From the NCBI GenBank assembly GCA_017619815.1, contig JAFZRR010000039.1:1-9559 (forward strand): a DNA stretch of 9,559 nt, written 5' to 3'. Numbering within the stretch: the first letter of the stretch is position 1; each line of letters opens with the position of its first letter. Below the pieces are notes generated by a model. It did not search any database, was not told the origin of the DNA, and saw only the letters and a list, made by a program, of their open reading frames with translations. Both the position numbers and the translations under genes were made by a program. This stretch comes from Bacilli bacterium. GTDB taxonomy: Bacteria; Bacillota_I; Bacilli_A; RFN20; CAG-826. Positions 1 through 7,046 of the stretch are shown here, piece by piece.

Positions 1-1
1 A

Positions 2-562
2 TGGTTATATTTCCAATTAGGTGCAACATACTCATTTGCTTCTATTGAAAGCGAACAAGGTAACTTAGCATTCACCAAAGGTGGAACATATGCTGTTTAT
101 GTGAAATTAGTTAATGATGTTCCAACCGTTTGGTTAAACGAAGGTATCAATGCATTCAACACCAAATTCTTAACCGATGTCGGTGGTGTTTGTAACGGTA
201 TCTTAAATGGCACAAAAGATTTAAATAATCTTAAAGCAGTTTGGGCAGATGTCAAAGCCGCTTATGAATCATTAAGCGCTGATGAAAAAGCTGAATACAC
301 AGCATTAACAATTAATGATGGTAATGAAAATGGTTCTGACTTAGAAAAAGTCATCGCTAAATATTCATATATCGTTCATAAATATGGCACAAGTAATTGT
401 GAAGACTTCATTTGGGGTCAAACATATGCCGCACAATCTAATGGATTTAACGTCATTAACAACAATAACATTATGTTAATTACAGTTATCTCCTTAAGTA
501 TTGTTGCTATCAGTGCTGCAGGCTTATTCTTCATCATTAGAAGAAAAAGATTAGTTAAATAA
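2..562 (+). CDS. Surface-anchored paralogous protein, C-terminal part (5'-truncated by window)
   Basis: The frame is open to the left edge, so this is the 3' end of a longer gene; the GTG at 101 is internal and not a start. The visible 186 residues begin in a beta-rich stretch with GGTYAVYVK, which resembles the end of the binding-like domain in the gene at 2983. A module shared with the genes at 1650 and 2983 follows: FLTDVGGVC (Cys at visible residue 64), AVW, YESLS, KYSYIVHKYG, then F. The last ~35 residues are an Asn-rich stretch, a hydrophobic segment and the basic tail RRKR. I infer a cell-surface protein held by one C-terminal membrane helix. There is no LPXTG motif. A strong terminator follows. 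The family is not one I can name; a glycan-binding role is inference from the neighbours. Confidence 0.8.
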   Translation, partial: WLYFQLGATYSFASIESEQGNLAFTKGGTYAVYVKLVNDVPTVWLNEGINAFNTKFLTDVGGVCNGILNGTKDLNNLKAVWADVKAAYESLSADEKAEYTALTINDGNENGSDLEKVIAKYSYIVHKYGTSNCEDFIWGQTYAAQSNGFNVINNNNIMLITVISLSIVAISAAGLFFIIRRKRLVK

Positions 563-583
563 TCATATTGCTGATTATCTATA

Positions 584-614
584 AGAAGGGCTCTATAGTG
601 AGCCCTTTTCTTTT
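584..614 (+). terminator. Intrinsic terminator after the first surface-protein gene
   Basis: GGGCTC (588-593) pairs perfectly with GAGCCC (600-605) across a 6-base loop, extended by A-T pairs outside. It is followed by TTTTCTTTT. It lies 25 bases after the stop codon and separates this gene from the ThiS-like gene. Confidence 0.9.
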
Positions 615-640
615 AGTTAAATAACATTTAAAATTGAAGT

Positions 641-847
641 ATGAAATTAATAGTGGATCTCGTTACATCAAATGAATATCCAGATAAATTTACCATTGGT
701 GATTTACTTCGTTATAAAGACGTTGAACCAGTACCATGGTTAATCGTTGCAGTAAACGATGTCTTTTATAAAAGAAATAAGTTTGACGAAGTATATTTAA
801 ACGATGGTGATCGTGTCGATTTAATCTATGTTCGTGGTGGTGGATAA
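641..847 (+). CDS. ThiS/MoaD-like sulfur-carrier (ubiquitin-fold) protein
   Basis: A small protein of 68 residues, the usual ThiS size (about 65-70). The C-terminal half matches the ThiS pattern: a VAVND strand, then LNDGDRVDLIYV, then a glycine tail (residues 66-68, GGG). In this family the C-terminal Gly is adenylated by an E1-like enzyme and converted to a thiocarboxylate that donates sulfur. The adjacent E1-like gene starts 1 base after this stop codon, so the two form a translationally linked pair. There are three glycines at the end rather than the usual two, and VRGG resembles the ubiquitin tail. There is only a weak ribosome binding site (GAAG) right before ATG. No thiG, thiH or thiE is visible, so thiamine synthesis is only one option; molybdopterin, tRNA thiolation or cysteine pathways are others. 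The fold call is strong and the pathway unknown. Confidence 0.82.
   Translation: MKLIVDLVTSNEYPDKFTIGDLLRYKDVEPVPWLIVAVNDVFYKRNKFDEVYLNDGDRVDLIYVRGGG
836..844 (+). promoter_or_regulatory. Ribosome binding site of the ThiF-like gene, embedded in the ThiS-like gene
   Basis: GGTGGTGGA lies 4 bases before the ATG at 849. The same bases encode the functional Gly-Gly-Gly tail of the sulfur carrier. This favours the start at 849 over the in-frame ATG at 828, which has no purine-rich site in front of it, and it couples translation of the two genes. Confidence 0.6.
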
Positions 848-848
848 T

Positions 849-1559
849 ATGGAAAAACTCAGCCAAGAACAATTAGCTAGATATCAATACACAATTGGAT
901 TAGAAGAAATCAAAGAAGAAGGCCAATTAAAACTTCTTAATTCTTCTGTTTTAGTCGTTGGCACAGGTGGTCTCGGAAGCGCCGCTTTATTAGCGCTCGC
1001 TTGCCTCGGAATTGGTCATATTGGAATTGTTGATAATGATGTTATTTCTGCGACCAATTTACCACGTCAAATCATCTATGGGTTTAAAGATGTCGGTAAA
1101 GGCAAAGCCATTACCGCGAAGAAGGTTTTGAAAAATAAAAATCCTAATATTGATGTCAAAATATATCCATATCGTTTAGATGAGAAAAACGCGAGAAGAA
1201 TCATCAAAAAATATGACATTGTTTTAGATTGCACAGATAACTTTGAAAGCAAGTTCTTAATCAATGATACTTGCGTGAAATTAAAGATACCATTTGTCTG
1301 TGCGGGAGTGATGGATTATAAAGGTCAAATCATGACCTATATTCCTGGCTCAAAAGATTTCAAATCACTATTCGATGAACTACCAAAATATGATCCAAAT
1401 GATGATAAATCCGTCTACCCATTAGCGGTATCAATTATCAGCAATATTGCTGCTTCAGAAGTGGTGAAGTGCATATTGAATTTAGGTGAATTATTAACTA
1501 ATTCTCTTTTAGTTATCGATACACTTAAAACAAGTTTTAAAAAATACGAAATTAAATAA
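849..1559 (+). CDS. ThiF/MoeB/HesA-family E1-like adenylyltransferase, zinc-less variant
   Basis: Expected to adenylate the C-terminal glycine of the sulfur carrier encoded just upstream. With the start at 849 the protein has 236 residues. Nucleotide-binding features are present: GTGGLG at 38-43, D62, NLPRQ (R73), K86 and DCTDN (D130). From memory these fall at the same numbers as the key residues of E. coli MoeB. Several hallmarks are missing. The arginine at position 14 of MoeB (RYNRQ) is a tyrosine here (RYQYT). Both CxxC zinc pairs are absent: the usual CYRCL region reads DFKSLF, and the protein ends before the second pair. There is no cysteine in the crossover loop (about 175-190). The five cysteines present (52, 128, 142, 151, 208) are elsewhere. 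It could be a diverged but active E1 or one with altered chemistry. It ends 90 bases before the next gene. Confidence 0.88.
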   Translation: MEKLSQEQLARYQYTIGLEEIKEEGQLKLLNSSVLVVGTGGLGSAALLALACLGIGHIGIVDNDVISATNLPRQIIYGFKDVGKGKAITAKKVLKNKNPNIDVKIYPYRLDEKNARRIIKKYDIVLDCTDNFESKFLINDTCVKLKIPFVCAGVMDYKGQIMTYIPGSKDFKSLFDELPKYDPNDDKSVYPLAVSIISNIAASEVVKCILNLGELLTNSLLVIDTLKTSFKKYEIK

Positions 1560-1572
1560 TCACAAAGTTTCT

Positions 1573-1600
1573 TTGTTGCTTAGATAAAGATATCTATGAT
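1573..1600 (+). promoter_or_regulatory. Predicted sigma-A-type promoter for the surface-protein gene at 1650
   Basis: TTGTTG (1573-1578), a 16-base spacer and TATGAT (1595-1600), 49 bases ahead of the ATG. An overlapping alternative is TTGCTT (1576-1581) with GATAAT (1598-1603). The block 1572-1602 matches the block in front of the next paralog (2916-2946) at 22 of 31 ungapped positions, which supports it as a real control element. Confidence 0.55.
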
Positions 1601-1649
1601 AATTTAATTTTAATAAATTGAATTTTCAAATTCGTTAAGGGGACGATTT

Positions 1650-2843
1650 ATGAAAACATTGAAAACACTTATTGCTATAGGTTTATCTATTGGTGGATTG
1701 AGTTCCGCTGTTGTTTTGGGTGCGGTTAATGTTAATCATAATGAAATCAATGTTGCAAATGCAGCAGACACCTTAACTGATGGATGTTATTTAGTGGGTT
1801 CTGGTTCGATTAATGGCACAACACTTAATTGGGCTAGTGGTATTTTTCTTGCCAATAAAATGGAAGAAAACCCAGATAATTCTGATGAAATGATGTTGAA
1901 AGGCATCTTGTTTGATACTAGTGGAACAGTAAAGCTCCAAATGATTCAATACACAGCAAACACAAGTTATGTTGCTTGGAATTATAATTGCGCTTCTGTT
2001 TCGGAAGCTGATGAAATTACCGATTCAAATTATCTTGATGTTTGGGATGAAGGTAATAATGCTGGTGTTTATATTCCTGCCGATCAAGTTAGAGTATTTG
2101 ATTTATACGTAAATAAAACCACTAAAAATTACCATTTTGCACAAAGCACATTAACAGCAAGAATTGGTTCTGTTTCCGATGAATCCGTCATCAACCCATC
2201 TTATGATGGCGAATTTATGTTTACAGTTGAAAATGTAGTTCCTCAAACCGCAATTACACTCGAAACATGCAAAGGTGCTCAATTAAGCATTTCCCCAAAT
2301 AGTGGCGCAAACAACAACTATTATGACGATAATGGTGAAATGAAAGTCATCATTGGTGGTGAAATTAGCTTGTATGTCAATCGCTGGACTCTTGTTACTT
2401 GGGCTGATGGATATGGTAATAACGCTAATAATTTTGCTACAGGATTTTTATCAAACACCATTTCATCTGGTATTTGCGCTGATCCGTCTACTACAACAAT
2501 TGATGATATTCAAACTTGGACATATTATTCCAATTGGCACTACAATTTAACCGCAAGTCAAAAAGCGGCTTTCCAATATTATGTGAATAATGCTCCAATC
2601 TCTAGCGACTCTAGTGACTATACAAGTGTATTTGAAGAGGCTGCTGCAAGATATGTTTGGTTAAAAGAAAAATATCCAAGCTTATTCAATTACACAGATG
2701 TTGTTATTACTAGAAACTCAAGATTTATCATTCCAATTGTTAGCACTAATAACTCTGTTCCTATTGTTTTAACTGGTACAATAACAGGACTAATGTTCTC
2801 TGCATGTTTAATACTGTTTCTTAAAAAGAAAAAGGAACAATAA
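1650..2843 (+). CDS. Surface-anchored paralogous protein with variable binding-like middle region
   Basis: 397 residues; a strong Shine-Dalgarno site (AAGGGGA, 1637-1643) sits 6 bases before ATG. Residues 1-24 are a basic start and hydrophobic core (LKTLIAIGLSIGGLSSAVVLG). An Asn-rich stretch and a likely signal peptidase site at VANAA|D (about 39) follow. The middle (41-250) is beta-rich; DGCYLVGSGSING and VRVFDLYVNKTTKNYHF resemble starch-binding-like modules of the SusE/SusF kind, but weakly. Residues about 258-358 are the family module: FLSNTISSGIC (C276), SNWHYNLTASQK, ARYVWLKEKYPSLF. A hydrophobic segment (about 368-391) and the tail KKKKEQ close the protein. The predicted topology is outside the cell with one C-terminal anchor and no LPXTG. 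It has extra cysteines (46, 114, 207) compared with the neighbour. It sits between its own promoter and terminator, so it is probably monocistronic. Glycan binding is inference. Confidence 0.82.
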   Translation: MKTLKTLIAIGLSIGGLSSAVVLGAVNVNHNEINVANAADTLTDGCYLVGSGSINGTTLNWASGIFLANKMEENPDNSDEMMLKGILFDTSGTVKLQMIQYTANTSYVAWNYNCASVSEADEITDSNYLDVWDEGNNAGVYIPADQVRVFDLYVNKTTKNYHFAQSTLTARIGSVSDESVINPSYDGEFMFTVENVVPQTAITLETCKGAQLSISPNSGANNNYYDDNGEMKVIIGGEISLYVNRWTLVTWADGYGNNANNFATGFLSNTISSGICADPSTTTIDDIQTWTYYSNWHYNLTASQKAAFQYYVNNAPISSDSSDYTSVFEEAAARYVWLKEKYPSLFNYTDVVITRNSRFIIPIVSTNNSVPIVLTGTITGLMFSACLILFLKKKKEQ

Positions 2844-2857
2844 AAGACTTGCATAAT

Positions 2858-2885
2858 AAAGGTTTACTTAAAGTAAATCTTTTTA
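2858..2885 (+). terminator. Intrinsic terminator after the gene at 1650
   Basis: AAAGGTTTACT (2858-2868) pairs with AGTAAATCTTT (2872-2882) through 11 pairs, one of them G-U, with a TAA loop. The descending arm runs into a T-rich stretch. It lies 14 bases after the stop codon. Confidence 0.8.
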
Positions 2886-2916
2886 TATCTATAAAATTCA
2901 ATTCAAAATCGTTATT

Positions 2917-2944
2917 TTGTTTGCTATGTAAAAATCATTATGAT
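2917..2944 (+). promoter_or_regulatory. Predicted sigma-A-type promoter for the surface-protein gene at 2983
   Basis: TTGTTT (2917-2922), a 16-base spacer and TATGAT (2939-2944), 38 bases ahead of the ATG. The spacing and flanking bases match the promoter at 1573. A second -10-like box, TATAAT, lies at 2950-2955 without a well-spaced -35. Confidence 0.55.
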
Positions 2945-2982
2945 AAAAATATAATGTAGAAATATTTGGATAAATTCTATTT

Positions 2983-4143
2983 ATGAAAGCTTTGAAAACT
3001 TTGGTCGCAATCGCTTTATCCGCTACAGGTTTAGGCTCTGCAGTTACTTTAGGTGTTGTTGCGAATAACAATAATGAAAAAATTGAACAAGTTGAAGCTG
3101 CTGGCGAAGTTAGACTCTATCTTGATATGAGCGGTTTTGCCGACTGGTATAAAGACAGTGCTTCATTTAAAGTACATACTTGGAATAGTGCCAAAGGAGA
3201 TCAATATCATTCTGTAACAAAAGTCTCCGACGCTTATTATTATGCTGATGTTGATTTAACAACATATGCAAGTGGTGGTGGCTATCGTTTTACTAGATAT
3301 AATTCAACTGGTGCCAGCGAATGGAATCGTGGTGAATGGAAATCCTATTCTGCTGGTTCAGGCACATATTATAGAGCCACAGGTTATACTGCGGGCACTT
3401 GGTCTGAACATGATCAAAAAACATGGACAGTTGTTGGAGCCACAAATGGTGTTTGGGCAGGTGGAGATGAAGATATTTCAATTCCATTAACATTTAGATT
3501 TAACAATGAAGGTTTGTCTTTCTATAACACAACAGTGGAATTAACTGCAGGTTCTGTTTTCAAAGTCAAAGATAGTGATGGCAATTATTATGGTTACAAC
3601 GCTATCGAAACCGGAAGTGGGTCAGTCATTTCCACCGGTGATGTCAGCGGAAGTGGAACCAGCAATATTGAAGTTGTTAATTCCGGTTCATATGAGATTT
3701 ATATGAAACCATTCAGTGGTAAGTTCTGGATGCAAGAAAATTCAGAAGCTACTGCAACTGCTTGGGCATCATCATTCTTAAGCGATACAAATTCAATTTG
3801 TTCTAATGGTGGCACAAGCGCAAACCATTTAAGCGCTTTGCAAGCGGTCTGGTCAGATATAAAAGATGGATTTGATGCATTAACTCTTGGGGCAAGAAAT
3901 ATTATTAAAACAGGCACTGCTAATGCAACAGTTGCTGATGCACATGATAGATATGTTCACATTATGACACGTTATGCTGGTGAACTTGATGCGTTTGAAG
4001 ATTGGGAAGTTTCTGCTTCTCGTAATATGATGCTATTGGCAAATGATTCAAACGCAATCGTTATTATCACAATTGTTAGTGTTATCTCATTATCTGCAGT
4101 TGGCGCATTCTTCTTACTACGCAAAAAGAGAAAAGAACAATAA
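2983..4143 (+). CDS. Surface-anchored paralogous protein with two putative carbohydrate-binding domains
   Basis: 386 residues. The leader matches that of the 1650 gene at 22 of the first 40 positions and ends in QVEAA (about 36-40), a probable cleavage site. Residues 42-145 (RLYLDMSGFADWYKDSA, then HTWNSAKGDQYHSV and GYRFTRYN) look like a starch-binding CBM, CBM26-like or similar. Residues 147-252 (TWTVVGATNGVWAGG, FKVKDSDGNYYGYNAIE, SGSYEIYMKPFSGKFWM) look like a second SusF/CBM-like beta-sandwich rich in aromatic residues. Residues 258-348 are the family module: FLSDTNSIC (C273), AVWSDIKDGFDALT, RYVHIMTRYAG, FEDW. Residues 357-379 form the membrane helix, followed by RKKRKEQ. C273 is the only cysteine in the protein. 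The ribosome binding site is weak (GGA 12 bases before ATG). The CBM calls rest on pattern only. Confidence 0.82.
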   Translation: MKALKTLVAIALSATGLGSAVTLGVVANNNNEKIEQVEAAGEVRLYLDMSGFADWYKDSASFKVHTWNSAKGDQYHSVTKVSDAYYYADVDLTTYASGGGYRFTRYNSTGASEWNRGEWKSYSAGSGTYYRATGYTAGTWSEHDQKTWTVVGATNGVWAGGDEDISIPLTFRFNNEGLSFYNTTVELTAGSVFKVKDSDGNYYGYNAIETGSGSVISTGDVSGSGTSNIEVVNSGSYEIYMKPFSGKFWMQENSEATATAWASSFLSDTNSICSNGGTSANHLSALQAVWSDIKDGFDALTLGARNIIKTGTANATVADAHDRYVHIMTRYAGELDAFEDWEVSASRNMMLLANDSNAIVIITIVSVISLSAVGAFFLLRKKRKEQ

Positions 4144-4162
4144 TTCTCAATAATTTATCAAT

Positions 4163-4190
4163 AAACAGTCACAAATACGTGGCTGTTTTT
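4163..4190 (+). terminator. Intrinsic terminator after the gene at 2983
   Basis: AAACAGTCAC (4163-4172) pairs with GTGGCTGTTT (4179-4188), ten pairs with one G-U and a 6-base loop. The tract continues as T to 4190. It lies 19 bases after the stop codon and isolates the galactanase gene. Confidence 0.9.
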
Positions 4191-4278
4191 ATATGTAATT
4201 TTCTTGGATATTAGTTTTTTGAATGATTTGAAATAGATTTATTTATTTTCCTTTTAGATAATAAAGGTAAGAAATAAA

Positions 4279-7041
4279 ATGATTTCCAAAAGATTTAAAA
4301 GAATTACTGCTGCATCTCTTTTGCTATTAGGAACTTTATCCTTAGCGTTTTCTGCTGTATTGATAAATAACAATAATCAACAGATGAAAGCGGATGCTAA
4401 TAATACTTATTCCTTAACTTTAAATAAAGGTATTTCAGTGGATTCAAATAACTATGGTGAATTTACTAATTCCCGTGGTACAACTTTTGGTTTTAAATTA
4501 TCTAGTTATACTGCTGGTAGTAATACATTAGGAACATTAGCCAGTGGTGGTGAAATATTAAACTATACTCCAATTAATGGAATACAAAGTATTGCTATAA
4601 CCATAACCTCTGGATCTTTAAGAGTGTATTATGGTTGGAAACAATACACTAATAGTGAAATAGAATATGCTTCTGATAGTTCTTTAACTTTAAGTTCATC
4701 AGGAACTCAACAAGTTAGTTTAACTAATATAAGTCCATCTTATTTCAAAATAGTGGCTACATCTCAAACTAATATCAGTAGCGTCACCGTTAATTATTCA
4801 TGTAGTGAAGCTACAGTTATTCCTAATTTAAGAGTAACAGTGGCGCAGCCAACAGTCTCTTCTGGTTCATCAAGCACAATTACATCCAATAACTATTTAT
4901 GGATATGCACAAATTTAGAAGATCAAACTGCCGATCCTTGGCCAAGTTATGTCATGACTAAGAATAGTGACGGTTCCTGGTATTGTGATTTTACTAATGT
5001 AACTGTCAGCGATAGTGGTTATGGATACACTTTAGTGGTTTGTGATAGTAACACCACAATTGAATGGACATATCAAATGACTGATTCCACAGTCTTATTT
5101 GGTGTTGGCGCAGGTCAAACTGAACTCAATATCGATACAGTTCATACATTCGCTGGACAACCGACTGTTATTGCTAGTTCTTATACACTTAATCTCACCA
5201 TTAATATGAATGGTACTATTCCAAGTACCTTTGGCAATATTCAATTTGTTTATAACTACACAAATTCCACTAGTAACTATACTTGGGACCACCAAATCAG
5301 TACTTCTGGTTTATCTTCTTATTCTTACCAAATGACAGGTTTGGATACTTCTAGAGCTTTATATTTCAAACTTTATATTTGGGATAGTAATTTAGGTAAT
5401 TGTTATATTGGCGGTTCTAATGGTGCGAACTGGGTATTAAATCCAACTGGTTCATCTAGTGAAAGCGCCACAATTACATTTACATATCCAAGTGGTTCTT
5501 CAACAGTAGGAACTTGTGTCATTGATAGTGGTACTCCATCTGGAAGTATGTCATTTAGCAATCAAACCACAACCGTTTATGGAAATACAATCACAATTGC
5601 TCCAACATTTAGTGGTTCTTCTGAAACATTTACCGCGTCATATTCCGGTGAAAATATCAGAATCGATAATAATCTTTACATCACTGGTTTAAAGGCGGGA
5701 ACCACGACAAAAGTCACATTAACATCCTATAGTGGACTAACATGTTCATTTAATGTCACAGTTAACGGTAGTTCTTATGCCGCAACCAGCGCAAGAGATG
5801 ATATGTATCCAAGTGGATCTAGCACAAAAGCTAGTGTCTCCGAAGGATGGTTCTCATCCACAACAGTGAGTCAAATTAATGGCATGGGAAGTGACTTCTT
5901 CAATGGCGTGGATATCTCATCCGCGAAAGCGCTATATGATAATGGTTCAAAATTCTATAATGCTAATGGCGAAGAACAATCTTTGTTCTATATCTTAAAA
6001 GATGCTGGAGTTAACTGGGTTAGATTAAAGCTATGGGTTGATCCAAAATCAAGTAACGGTATTTCTTATGGTGGTGGCAATTCTAACTTATCCAATACCT
6101 TATGGATGGCTAAAGAAGCAAAAGCTGCGGGAATGAAATTCTTATTAGATTTCCATTATTCTGATTATTGGACTCATCCAGGACAACAAATCATTCCTAA
6201 ATCATGGAATTCCTGTAACAGTGCTTCCGCTTTACAAAGTAAAATCAAATCTTATACCACAGAAGTATTACAAAACTTCCAAAACAATAATTGCTTACCT
6301 GATATGGTGCAATTAGGTAACGAAATATCTTCTGGTATCTATTTACAAAAATATAGTGGTTCTAGTGAATCATTAGATTCATATGGACAACCATCATATT
6401 TAACCGGTAAATCTTCTTATAGTTATGGCACAACCACATGGTCTAGTTACACCAACTACATCAAAGCGGGATATGAAGGTGTTAATGCAGTCGACAGTTC
6501 TATTAAGAAAGTCTTACATTGGGCTAAAGGTAGTTCTATCAGTGCTTCCACAATTAATAATTTCTTCTCTTCAATGCCAAGTAACTATTATGACTATGCC
6601 GCAATATCTTTCTACCCATTCTATTGCTTTGACTCCATAAGTGCTGCGCAAAGCATATTAAATGGTTTAAGCATTTCAAAACCTTGGTTTGTCGCGGAAA
6701 CATCATATCCATTCTCTGGTTCATCATATGTCTATGAAAATAATGCGGATGTTACTCAGTTTACTATTTCCAATTGGAATACTGGCGATACAAATATTAA
6801 AAATTCCTATGCCTTTACATCTTCTGGACAAGCGAACCTAATTCATGATTTAACCGCAGCTGTAGTGAGCGCTGGTGGAAAAGGTATCTTCTACTGGGAA
6901 CCAGCATGGATTCCAAATGCCTCTGTTGGATGGGCTGGTAGTGGTTCATTATGTACATGGTCAAATCAAGGCTTCTTCTCCTATGATGGCAAAGCCATAG
7001 CAAATCTCGACTTGTTTAAACAAATGTCATCTTATATTTAA
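4279..7041 (+). CDS. Secreted multi-domain arabinogalactan endo-beta-1,4-galactanase (GH53)
   Basis: Cleaves beta-1,4-linked galactan of plant pectin/arabinogalactan outside the cell. 920 residues, against roughly 330-430 for a bare GH53 enzyme. Residues 1-40 are a signal peptide with an Asn-rich tail and KADA cleavage site. Residues 41-175 and about 181-298 are beta-rich binding-like domains (the second has PWPSYVMTKNSDGSWYCDF). Residues 301-417 form a third such domain and 418-497 an Ig/BIG2-like domain (YITGLKAGTTTKVTL). The GH53 domain runs from about 535 to the end: GVDISSAKALYDNGSKFYN, WVRLKLWVDP, LLDFHYSDYW, QLGNE with acid/base E682, ISFYPFY, VAETSYPF with nucleophile E807, and FYWEPAW (871-877). 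Unlike the surface proteins upstream it has no C-terminal membrane anchor. AAAGGT (4263-4268) is the ribosome binding site. No convincing promoter was seen in the 88 bases after the upstream terminator. The GH53 call is firm; the N-terminal domains are not identified to family. Confidence 0.95.
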   Translation: MISKRFKRITAASLLLLGTLSLAFSAVLINNNNQQMKADANNTYSLTLNKGISVDSNNYGEFTNSRGTTFGFKLSSYTAGSNTLGTLASGGEILNYTPINGIQSIAITITSGSLRVYYGWKQYTNSEIEYASDSSLTLSSSGTQQVSLTNISPSYFKIVATSQTNISSVTVNYSCSEATVIPNLRVTVAQPTVSSGSSSTITSNNYLWICTNLEDQTADPWPSYVMTKNSDGSWYCDFTNVTVSDSGYGYTLVVCDSNTTIEWTYQMTDSTVLFGVGAGQTELNIDTVHTFAGQPTVIASSYTLNLTINMNGTIPSTFGNIQFVYNYTNSTSNYTWDHQISTSGLSSYSYQMTGLDTSRALYFKLYIWDSNLGNCYIGGSNGANWVLNPTGSSSESATITFTYPSGSSTVGTCVIDSGTPSGSMSFSNQTTTVYGNTITIAPTFSGSSETFTASYSGENIRIDNNLYITGLKAGTTTKVTLTSYSGLTCSFNVTVNGSSYAATSARDDMYPSGSSTKASVSEGWFSSTTVSQINGMGSDFFNGVDISSAKALYDNGSKFYNANGEEQSLFYILKDAGVNWVRLKLWVDPKSSNGISYGGGNSNLSNTLWMAKEAKAAGMKFLLDFHYSDYWTHPGQQIIPKSWNSCNSASALQSKIKSYTTEVLQNFQNNNCLPDMVQLGNEISSGIYLQKYSGSSESLDSYGQPSYLTGKSSYSYGTTTWSSYTNYIKAGYEGVNAVDSSIKKVLHWAKGSSISASTINNFFSSMPSNYYDYAAISFYPFYCFDSISAAQSILNGLSISKPWFVAETSYPFSGSSYVYENNADVTQFTISNWNTGDTNIKNSYAFTSSGQANLIHDLTAAVVSAGGKGIFYWEPAWIPNASVGWAGSGSLCTWSNQGFFSYDGKAIANLDLFKQMSSYI

Positions 7042-7046
7042 AAAAT

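Noticed and set aside
101..562. A 153-residue gene starting at GTG 101.
   Set aside because: The frame stays open to base 2 with sensible coding sequence, and there is no ribosome binding site before 101. It is the tail of a longer gene.
828..848. Start of the ThiF-like gene at ATG 828.
   Set aside because: No purine-rich site precedes it. ATG 849 has GGTGGTGGA 4 bases upstream and gives a protein that starts at the same point as MoeB.
1562..1576. Hairpin ACAAAG-TTT-CTTTGT as a terminator for the ThiF-like gene.
   Set aside because: The stem is short and AT-rich and is followed by TGCTTAG rather than a T-tract; it also overlaps the predicted -35 box of the next gene.
2..4143. LPXTG-type sortase signals at the C-termini of the surface proteins.
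   Set aside because: The hydrophobic helix and basic tail fit, but no LPXTG or close variant precedes any of the three helices.
4191..4278. A promoter such as TTGAAT (4219-4224) with TTTATT (4242-4247), or a leader RNA, for the galactanase gene.
   Set aside because: The boxes are poor matches and no stable hairpin pair was seen. A promoter must lie here given the upstream terminator, but I cannot place it.
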